DNA of 64,000 bases, taken from NCBI GenBank assembly GCA_033782935.1, contig JAWQEG010000365.1:1240001-1304000 (forward strand), read 5' to 3'. Below are positions 55,298 through 64,000 of the stretch, one piece after another (within the stretch, counting starts at the first letter, position 1; the number at the start of each line of letters is the position of its first letter). The notes beneath the pieces are model-generated. The model was not told where the DNA came from. It searched no databases and was given only the letters and a program-made list of their open reading frames with translations. A program made the translations under genes and the position numbers. This DNA comes from Petrolisthes cinctipes (Eukaryota > Arthropoda > Malacostraca > Decapoda > Porcellanidae).

Positions 55298-58200
55298 TCA
55301 CAATTTGTGGAGAAGGCCAGCCTCCTCCACATAGGAGAGGGTGTTCCCTCCCACACTACAAGCCTCCTCCCCGAGCACCTGGGAGAGACTGTAAGAACCG
55401 TCACCCTTCCGGTACTCGGAGAGGTGCCTACGACGAAGGTCCCCAAGGCTGGGACACTCGACAATAAGATGCCGTACTGTCAAAGGGACCAGACAATCAT
55501 CACAGTAGGGAGGGTGAGCCCTCTCCATTAAAAAGCCATGAGTCAATAATGTGTGGCCAATGCGGAGACGGACAAGAGCCGTCTCCCACCGGCGGGACAG
55601 GCCACTGTAGCTCCACAAACCAAGGCGCTGGCGGATGTCGCGGAGCTTGTTAGCCCCGACGGCGTCCCATCTGTCCTGCCAGCAGGAACGAACGGTAGCA
55701 TCTATGTAGGGTCAAAGGTCCACTGCAGGAACAGGATGACGCCTGGCAGGAGGCCGGGAATTGGAGACCACAGCCTTAGCCAGGGCGTCAGCCCACTCAT
55801 TCCCATCAACACCAACATGGGCCGGAACCCAACAAAAAGTGACTTTGCGGCCATGACGACCCAGGAGGACAAGCCACTCAAGAATGGCCAACACCAGGGG
55901 ATGGGAAGAGTTAAAATTGCACAAGGCCTGCAAGGCACTACAGGAATCACTAAAAATAGTAAACGAAGGCTGAGGGAGAGTAAAAATCACTTGGAGGGCA
56001 TATAAAATGGCCGAGAGCTCAGCAGTAAAAATGGACATGACAGAAGGGAGCCTGCCTCCACGGCAAAGGTCAGGAAAGACAACTCCAAAGCCAACTCTAG
56101 CATCAGACTTTGACCCATCAGTGTACACAGGGAGGGACTCCCTGTGAGTGAAGGCATGTTCTAAAAAGAGGGAACGAGCCACTGGAGGAGGAAGAAATTC
56201 CTTCTTGTCTGTAAAGCAGGTGCAGGGGAAAACTTCTGGAAGAAGCCATGGAGCCACCCTGGGAACCCACACAGGACAAATCTGGAAGTCATCAATGCCC
56301 ATCTCCTCCATAGCCTTCTTGACCCGGAAGCCAAAGGTCCATGGTGTGCGAAAATGTAAAAGATAGTACTGAAACATGATATTAGATGACACCGCCAAGC
56401 AGGGAAGGGAGTCAGGAAGTTGATGTAATCGATGCCAACAACGAACCATCAAGGACTGGCGACGGAGATCAAGAGGTGGCTCATTAGCGTCCACCAGGAG
56501 ACTGGGGATTGGGGACAACCTGAAGGCTCCGGTCGCCAGACGTACTCCAGCATGATGAACAGGGTCTAAAACTCTGAGACGGGCATCGGTGGCAGAAGAG
56601 TACACCTCACACCCATAGTCGACTTTTGACCTAATAAGAACATGGTATAGGCGGAGGAGGGTGGCCCGATCAGCCCCCCAGGATGTATGGCTCAGGACCC
56701 TCAACAGGTTAAGAGCCTTAAGGCAAGAGACCTTAAGTGTATGTAAGTGGGGAACCCAAGTCAAACGTTTGTCAAAAAGGAGACCCAAAAAGCGAGTCTC
56801 CTCGACACATCGTATCCGATGACCATACATGAATAAGTCCGGATCCGGGTGGACGCCTCGGATGCGACAGAAGTGCATAGCAACTGTCTTGGAAGGAGAA
56901 AATCGAAACCCATGAGAATCAGTCCAACGTGACACCCTGTCAAGGGCAAGCTGCATGCGCCGCTCCGCCACTGACATACGGGAAGCAGCAAACCAGACTG
57001 CTAGGTCGTCAACGTACAGTTGGCTCCACTCCCGCGTTTCTCCCCTAGCGTTGCCAATGTTTGACCACTCAGGAATTCGAATCCCTAAGCACAAGTTAAA
57101 AGACTCGAAACATTCATTAAACTTGCAATGCTAACTGACATTACACCTCAAGGCATTTTAAACTCCTGTATTTGCAGCTTGAATAACGCAATCACAGTGA
57201 AAGCATGAAACACGTTAAATTAAGGAAAGAATATTATACCACTGAATAGAAGACCTCTGGCATCACAGGTTGCATGGCGTCTTAATGTCTGAAGGTAGAC
57301 TGAGAGATTGTAAGATGGGGATTGAACTTTAGGGTGAGAAGGAAAGTGAATTAATCTAACATCACATTATGTTACAATGGTCCAGTTGACTGCAGATTAT
57401 TGATAAACATCTACTGTCTTACTTCTCTATCAACTTCTCCTCGGCGGGTCATATGGTCTTGGCTACCTAACTCGCAAAAAAAAACAAAAAAAAAAACAGA
57501 ATGATCGATAAACTTCAAGGCGTGATTATATGGTTTGAGTTGTCTATTTCGCCATAAAATAGATAACTAATAGGCCTAATGATAATAATAATTGATAAAC
57601 ATCAATCATTACTAACATCTTTCTCTAATAGTTTAAATTTTTCCTCACTACACCTTAATTTCTTACCGCCAACCCTCCCTCCTGCCGTTTCCTACCTAAA
57701 CCCCCCTTTTCTCTCAGTCCCCCAACACCTCCCTCTCTCAACCCTCCAACCACCCTCACTCTGGGGGACCGTATGTATGTATGTTTCGAGTCTTTTAACT
57801 TGTGCTTAGGGATTCGAATTCCTGAGTGGTCAAACATTGGCAACGCTAGGGGAGAAACGCAGGAGTGGAGCCAACTGTACATCGAGTTAGCTATACCGTC
57901 TGGAAGGGATGAGGCAATGGCATTAATTGCTACTGCAAACAATGTGACACTGAGGACGCTTCCCTGGGGGACGCCCTCCTCCTGTGCAACAGATGCTGAG
58001 TGGGTTGTACCAACCCTCACAGAAAAACTGCGACCACTGAGAAACTCCTTAAGAAAGAGTGCAAGGCGACCCCGTAGGCCATATAAATGGAGTTGCTGCA
58101 GAATGCCATATTGCCATGTAGTGTCATAGGCTTTCTCTAAATCAAAGAATCCACAGAGGTGTTGATGTCGTGCAAAAGCCTCACATGCAGCAGCTTCCAA

Positions 58201-59867
58201 CCTGACCAGAGCATCTGTAGTGGATCGGTGTTTACGAAAGCCAGACAGGGACGGAGACAGAAAATCACCCCGTTCCAAGAAGTATACCAGTCTGACATTC
58301 ACCATCTTTTCAAATAGTTTACAGAGACAGGAGGTCAAGGCAATTTTTCGATAATTGAGGGCAACACCAGAGTCCTTGCCCGGCTTGAGAAAAGGAAGGA
58401 TGGTAGCAACCCTCCACCCAGAAGGGAAGACACCCTCCAGCCAGATTCTGTTATATAAAGCTAAAAGAAATGAGATCGCCTCTTCACCCATGTGTCGTAA
58501 CATTGCATATGGGATGTTGTCTGGCCCAGGAGAAGTGTCGACGCAGAGAGAGAGAGCAGAATGCAGGTCTCTAAGGGTGAATATATGGTTATAACTTTCA
58601 TTCTCGTTCCCTGAGAAATCCAGGACAGTACGCTCCTTGGCTCTTAACTCATGCCTGACAACCAGAGGTCGAGAGTCACAGCTGGAGACCTTTGCAAAAG
58701 CCTCCGCCATGGTATTGGCCACTGTCAAACCATCCATGATCTTAATTCCATTGACCTTATGTACAGGTGTAGAACTAGGAGAAAACTTCCCCGCCATCTT
58801 ACAGACTCCTCTGAACACTTGGGTGAGTGGAGTTTTAGTATTAATTGAAGACACATAGGCCTTCCAAGATGCACGTCGAGCCTCTTTTAAGACTCGTCTA
58901 GCACGAGCCCTTGCCCGTCGGAAGTCCTCTAAAAGAGCTGGGTCCCCACGATTGCGACGAAGGCGAGAGAAAGCAGCGCGCTTCTCCCGCACAGCAGTGG
59001 TGCAGACTGGTGACCACCAAGGGACAGGACGTTTGAGAAAGTAGCCAGAGGTTCTAGGGATAGAGTTGAGAGCAGCAGAGTGGAGCATATCAGTGAAATA
59101 TGTTACAGCCTCGTCAGAGCTACCGAAATCGGCTACAGAAGAGACCGAAGTTAGCTCTCTAAAAAACTGCCAGTCAGCCTTCTCTAATTTCCACCTAGGA
59201 AGACGAGACTGTGGTTCATACCTGTTACCTTCTAAATGTATAGGGAAATGGTCACTGCCATATAAGTCAGGCAACACTCTCCAAGTAAAATCCAACAGAG
59301 CACTGGGTGAGCAAAGGGAAATGTCAATGGCGGTAAAAGTCCCAGTAGGGCTATTAAAATGTGTCACATCTCCCATATTTAAAACCCCTAACCCCTCATC
59401 CTCAATAAAAGAAGCCAATAAAATACCCCTGGGGTTGACCAAACTGTCACCCCACGGAGGATGACGACCATTAAAATCACCCAATAAAATAAAGGGAGAT
59501 GGAAGGTCCCGTACAAGATGGTTGAGATCACCCCTCTCAACTGTAACACTGGGAGGAAGGTATAGACTGCACACAGTGTACGGGCGGTCCATAAAAACCT
59601 TAACTGCAACAGCCTGGAGCGGAGTGTCAAGCTCCAGGCTCGTGCATGGAATATCTCAGCGAACTAGGATGGCAGAGCCACAATGATGACCCTGCCCTTC
59701 AAATGAATTGGAATAAAATGCTGAGTATGCTGGAGGACTGGCAGGAATGTAGTCCCCAAGCATTGTCTCTTGGAGAGAAACACATGCAGGAGAGAAGCTA
59801 GAGAGAAGAACGCGCAGTTCCTCCCAAGAAGAACGCAAGCCACGGCAATTCCACTGAAGGACCTTGA
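55298..59867 (-). pseudogene. LINE 1 copy D ORF2 (interrupted by MITE and stops)
   Basis: The endonuclease starts near 59867 and has a stop at about 59655. The 59592-57880 part includes LLGDFNGRHPPWGD, RT motifs FFDLEKAYDTTW and GVPQGSVLSVTLF. The frame is cut at the TAC codon before YVDD by the MITE and resumes at 57016 (YVDDLAVWFAAS). RNase H follows (YTDGSKSDARVGFG, WVPAHVGVDGNEWAD). A stop at 55714-55712 precedes the last open part (55618-55298) with the zinc motif CDDCLVPLTVRHLIVEC. A two-base or larger loss lies near 58155 (HQHLCGFFD for HQHLVCVFFD). Confidence 0.85.
57017..57877. mobile_element. Tc1/mariner-type non-autonomous element with 97-bp TIRs
   Basis: Left TIR 57017-57113 and right TIR 57781-57877 are complementary over 97 bases with one mismatch (C/T at position 17). 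Both start CAGTTGGCTCCACTCC and are flanked by TA. Removing the element and one TA restores the uninterrupted copy C sequence (AACGTACATCGAG). The 667-base centre is AT-rich with a C-rich tract (about 57660-57770) and has no transposase. Alternatively the duplication could be called GTAC with ends AGTTGG; TA plus CAGT fits Tc1/mariner better. Confidence 0.9.
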
Positions 59868-60050
59868 ACGGTATTACTTTAGTACTGATTTTTGGGAAGC
59901 CTCACGGAGGTACTTCCCACTACCACCTCGACCTGAATGTTTACTCAAACAATAAGATTTGTCTAATCCTGGGCCACTAGAAGAAGAGCGAACCCAAGGA
60001 GTAGTACTTGGGGCAGTAATTGGGACCCGTAGACGAGTCCCTGAAGCATC

Positions 60051-61900
60051 TTATATGTTAGAAGAAGATGAAGGTATATGAGATGGGATATTCTTTGAAA
60101 CTATTACATTGGTTCTGTCCTGTACAGCAGGGGTATCACTGACACAGGCAGATACATCAACATCCATAATACAGGTGGTAGAATCACTCCGCTGCTCAAG
60201 CGGAAGAGAAATTGAATCTTTTGAAGTCACAACATCCGTGGCATCCACATTAACTTCACGCCCCTTTGATGATCCCGAAGGAAGCTTGCGAGGAGGAACT
60301 TCTGTTGAATCAAGAGATTCATCAGATACACGAAACGCTTCTGGTGAAATTGAGAGGAAACTATGGATGAGTCCATAGAGATGGTTGCCTCACAAGGTAG
60401 AACATCTATAGAGTCAAGTGCCTCAGAGGAACCACGAAGGCGTCTCTGTGGCAGTTTAGGTGACTTAAGTTTCCTTTTTGGAGAGCGTGTGGCAGCGTGA
60501 ACCTCTACCACATGGACACCTTTCGCTAAAGTCTGAGAATTGTCATCAGTTGAAGGGTCACCAGAATGAGTGTCTGATAAAGTTTCCAAGACAGAGAAAC
60601 TATTATGTAGAGTAACCTTAGAAACGTTCTCATTAGAGCAAAAAGCAGCTGCCTCTTGAGAGGGTTGAGAGGGTGCTGCAACCAATTTAGGGCGAAGGGA
60701 GGAGGCGTATGTCTTCACACCACCATCCTTCTGTCGCCTGAAGTTGAGTTGCCGTCTGGCACTACCTATGCTAATGAATTGAGTATTAGCCAAGTGGAGG
60801 ATATCCTGCTCAAGTAGGTACATCTTACATTGGCGAGAACGCAAGGGGTGAGCATCTTTGCAGTAAAAGCAGTAACTCTCTGACCGACACTCAGAAGTAA
60901 GATGTGAGTCAAGAGCAGAACAATTACCACACCGGGAACGGTTGTTGCAGTTCCTCTTCCCATGACCAAACTCATAACAACAGAAACACTGTAGTGGACG
61001 CTCACCAAAAGGCTTCACCTCAAATGAGGTGGGGTTAATGTTAATGCGATCTGGGATATGCGAGCCATAGAAAGTGAGGATGATCATATTTTTACTGCCT
61101 TTCATCTTCGTTACTCGTTGAACACTGTCTGGGCACATAGCGAGAATGTCCTCTTCTGAGAATTCATACAGGTACTCATTATATATACGCCCCTTGCTAT
61201 AATTAAATGTTCGATGTGGTTTAATAGATTCAAACATGCTATCAGAAGGACAGGGGAGATTGAGGAGCATCATGGCCTGTGTAAGATCTTTGGCTCTGAT
61301 TAAAACGCCCTTCCAATATTTCTTTATGTGGCCCATTGGAAATAATCCAACTTCTTTCTCCAGATACCGGGAAGCATGGATAATGTTACCACGTCCCTCC
61401 CTGTAGTGAGCCACAAACCAAAAGGGTGTAGGGACCCGACGTTCCTTTGGGACATGCTCTACAGAGTCATCAAATATATTAGGGCAGTAGTCATTGTCAC
61501 TGTCAACTACATTGATGGACCGCATCATCTGAGTTTTACAATGAGTATCCCCCACCGTCAGAGAATCTTTTGCCTCAAATGCGGCTTTGGCAGCAGCATT
61601 TGTATTGAAAGTAATATAGCACCGATTAGACCTACAATCACTGTCATATGTGATTCGGATTCGAAGGACTACTCCAAAGCACTTAAAAATGGAGTGGATA
61701 GCGCCATAGGAAAAGGATGCAAGTACATTCGTTAACATTAACGTGTCCAGATCGCTAACAGGGTTCTTCGACACAACACCCGACCTGCTAGGTCTACTCT
61801 TATTTGCAGCTTTCTGCATATTACCATGACCAGAGAGTGACGTCTCGAGGGCCTGGTCGACCACCGCTCGAGGAAGAGATCGGGGCTTTTCTGTATCCAT
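60051..61900 (-). pseudogene. LINE 1 copy D ORF1 (frameshift near the 3' end)
   Basis: ATG 61900 (MDTEKPRSLPR) opens 557 codons with the RRM-like block, three intact zinc knuckles (CFCCYEFGHGKRNC, CGNCSALDSHLTSEC, CFYCKDAHPLRSRQC) and most of the Ser-rich region. A frameshift near 60330 moves the end into another frame, and a stop follows near 60050. Otherwise close to copy C. Confidence 0.85.
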
Positions 61901-62257
61901 ATATCATTGATTTGTTGTTTTTGGCCCCAGGAGCCAAGAGCTACTACCTACCGGGCAGATGAGGGGACCGAGCGCTGGTCGCCGTGGGCGGGGTACCTCT
62001 TCCCCCACGGGGCCACTCGTTTTAAAAAGCAGCCCCAATGGCTCGAAAGTTTGCCCACAACGGTGCTGAGACCCCCTTCCCAAACATCTCCCAGCCCAGA
62101 CACCCAACCATCCAACATAGGACAGCCCCTAGAGGGCAGTCCCTCCGGAGGGCAGCGCTGTTGGCCCGTACTGGCAGCCTAATGCATGAGAACCATTTAG
62201 TCTGGTCTCTCACTGTCGACCTTACTAGCATGGGAAGCCCTCTCTCCCCGAAATCGG

Positions 62258-62268
62258 GGCAGGAAGAC
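62258..62268. repeat. 11-bp TSD of LINE 1 copy D, right
   Basis: GGCAGGAAGAC, identical to 54992-55002. The first three bases could belong to the element. Confidence 0.85.
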
Positions 62269-62440
62269 GAACACCACCTTTCTCTCCCGTGTTGACAGTC
62301 GGCCAGTTGCTTCTCACTTTTTACTCATATTTAGGTAAGTTTCTGTATTTGTATGCGTCTCATCAAATGCTATTTGGCAATTATATAATAATATTTGTTA
62401 TATTAAAAAAACATAATAACGTGTCAGATACTTTATTTAA

Positions 62441-63473
62441 CCCCTTAGGACCGACTTTTTTTCTTTTTTTTCACCCCCAGCCGACTTCTGGGGGTCAATT
62501 TTCAACTTTCATGTAGGCAAATTTTGTTCTTACAGAATGAAAGAGCTTGAATTTACACACCAAGAACTGAAAACGGGAGCCTCCTAGGTGTACGCGTTTG
62601 CGTATGACAGAGCATCAAGGTCCGAAAATAAATAAAATAGTATCCCCTGAAAAGCATGAAAGAAAACCTCATACGCTCTAAACATGTAAATAAACACCTA
62701 AACAATGCGTCTAAGTGGTTTTCAATGATAATAAACGTATTTCAGTGTAATTTTGTCTGTCTAGACTCTCCTGGAGTATAGTAGACAGCAGAGAGATACG
62801 AGAAACTCCTTGTGTGTACACGACTGCACGTATACATTCGTGTAGGCCTATGTATATTTTGGCTTGCGTCTCCATGAAGGCAGCGACCCAGTTTATCAGC
62901 TTCTCAGATAAACTGTTCGCCCAGGCAGCCAGCTGCCCTGTATCAGGTGTGACACTGATAGCATACACAAGACAGAAAAACACGTCCTACTTGAGTACAG
63001 TGTGCGTATATACACAGTACTACGCACTGTACACAGTGTGTACAAGGTTGTGTGTGTACGTATTTATGTGCAATATACTGCATGTAAACGCCTAAAATAT
63101 TCAATGTAACTCTAGTACGGGGCAACATATCATCCACAAACTTTCCTCTGTATCTGGACAGAAGAGGAGGAGGGAGGGAGTGCGTGTGTATCAGTAAGGA
63201 AGGGCTACCAAGCGGAGGGAAGGGGACTGTAGTGGTGAGATGGGGTCCTTGTTGGTGGGGGTAGGTCTAGGCTCCACCCACCAGCATACGCAGTAGCCAG
63301 ACACCACTACCACAGTCAAACCTTTTCTCAAGGACGTTAGCTTTCCATCGTTACCAACGCCAGCTCGCTAGCTACTCGCTACTGTTTTTTATAGGTACGT
63401 CGACATGTCGGTTATTCGGAGCGAACCATTAATGTTTTTATCACCGACATGTCGGTTGATCGGTCCTAAGGGG
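62441..63473. mobile_element. Non-autonomous piggyBac-type element (TTAA target)
   Basis: TTAA at 62437-62440 and 63474-63477 flanks an exact 14-base TIR, CCCCTTAGGACCGA. Near the right end the palindrome CCGACATGTCGG occurs at 63444-63455 and, as CGACATGTCGG, at about 63401-63411. The 1,033-base element has no transposase frame. A TTAA target with CCC-type ends is the signature of piggyBac. The fragment at 2735-2940 shows that a coding relative once existed in this genome. Confidence 0.85.
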
Positions 63474-63477
63474 TTAA

Positions 63478-64000
63478 GGCATACTTGATCAAAACATCTG
63501 AAATATGAGAAGTTTGGACAGCCAATAACACAGCGTTAAAGTTAGGAGCCCTTGAACGAGCATTATCATCAAATCAACCAATCACAGACGCAGAAACAGA
63601 AACCTGCTAGGAACCAGATGCACCAATCGTTGGAGTAGACTATAGTATATCAGAAGGCCATGACCCTACATCCCCACACTCTCCATCCAAATCTCTGGAA
63701 AGAATGGCTTCACCTTTGGGAGGAGGAGGCTGGAGACACCAGCCAAACAGGGCAGTACTCCTCGGGTGGACACTGGACTGGTGATAGGGAGGGTTGGAAC
63801 TCCCGTTTCACCTGTCTGTCCACCTTTGCTGATCTTTTTCGTGTCTCACATACACTGAGAGTAGTCCAACATACTCCCAAAGACATCACTCTCTTCCTAT
63901 TTTTACAATATAAACAAACACACTAAACACCACACTCTTTGTCCAAATACATATCCCCCAAAATTAAATAAATAAAAAATTATGAAGAAAATTAAATATC
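63478..64000. other. No gene confirmed
   Basis: An 88-codon plus-strand ORF (63660-63926) is open and Trp/His-containing, but no motif, splice pair or repeat match supports it. Confidence 0.35.

Larger units (their letters stand above)
55003..62257 (-). mobile_element. LINE family 1, copy D (5'-truncated, split by a MITE)
   Basis: A minus-strand copy with a tail at 55003-55020, ORF2, ORF1 and most of the 5' UTR; about 110-150 bases of the 5' end are missing relative to copy C. An exact 11-bp TSD proves that the truncation occurred at insertion. An 861-bp element (57017-57877) later inserted into the RT region. B and D share CAA at the site where A and C have UGA. Confidence 0.9.

Noticed and set aside
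63660..63926. 88-codon ORF near the right edge
   Set aside because: No motif, splice signal or repeat relation was found. Its length is within chance for this sequence.

Overview
This window looks like nuclear DNA of an arthropod, most likely a decapod crustacean. That is an inference from three things: the mix of RNase H-bearing LINEs, TA-flanked MITEs and long GA/TA microsatellites; spliced exons with GT-AG borders; and one promoter with an arthropod-type TCAGT initiator. There are no bacterial-style operons, rRNA genes or CRISPR arrays. Most of the sequence is transposable elements, many nested inside each other, and several insertions can be proven from target-site duplications (TSDs).

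Layout. 0-5.3 kb: a tRNA-headed SINE, a chain of small TA-flanked MITEs sharing TA dinucleotides (about 1.38-2.50 kb), a piggyBac transposase fragment, the 5' part of a small secreted-protein gene on the minus strand (promoter 3.75 kb, exons at 3.6 and 3.1 kb), and a second tRNA-like sequence. 5.74-11.93 kb: LINE family 1 copy A (+), degraded, with a near-perfect TSD. 11.95-19.3 kb: AT-rich intergenic or intronic DNA with a 1.58-kb long-TIR element, small MITEs, a LINE 3' fragment and two candidate minus-strand exons. 19.36-25.01 kb: LINE family 2, with TSD, poly(A) tail and both ORFs open. 25.0-27.4 kb: an orphan 5' tip of LINE 1, a 32-bp minisatellite, and an acidic Gln-rich minus-strand first coding exon. 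27.4-30.1 kb: a second long-TIR element. 30.1-33.0 kb: a Ty3/gypsy pol remnant (minus). 34.9-47.8 kb: a 190-bp TA tract, then LINE 1 copy B (+) whose 3' UTR is split by LINE 1 copy C (-), marked by a 13-bp TSD. 47.8-54.3 kb: AT-rich DNA with a small hairpin repeat, microsatellites, and a three-exon gene for a secreted Gly- and Cys-rich protein (+). 55.0-62.3 kb: LINE 1 copy D (-), itself split by an 861-bp Tc1/mariner-type non-autonomous element with 97-bp TIRs. 62.44-63.47 kb: a non-autonomous piggyBac element flanked by TTAA.

How the parts relate. LINE 1 copies carry an ORF1 with an RRM-like region and three zinc knuckles, and an ORF2 with endonuclease (EN), reverse transcriptase (RT), RNase H and a terminal zinc motif. 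LINE 2 has the same overall plan with a different sequence. Every copy seen has at least one apparent defect. Three host gene candidates are supported by splice sites and reading phase: two secreted small proteins and one acidic/Gln-rich protein. None could be assigned to a named family. Gene models, clade names and the organism call are sequence-reading judgements, not database results.
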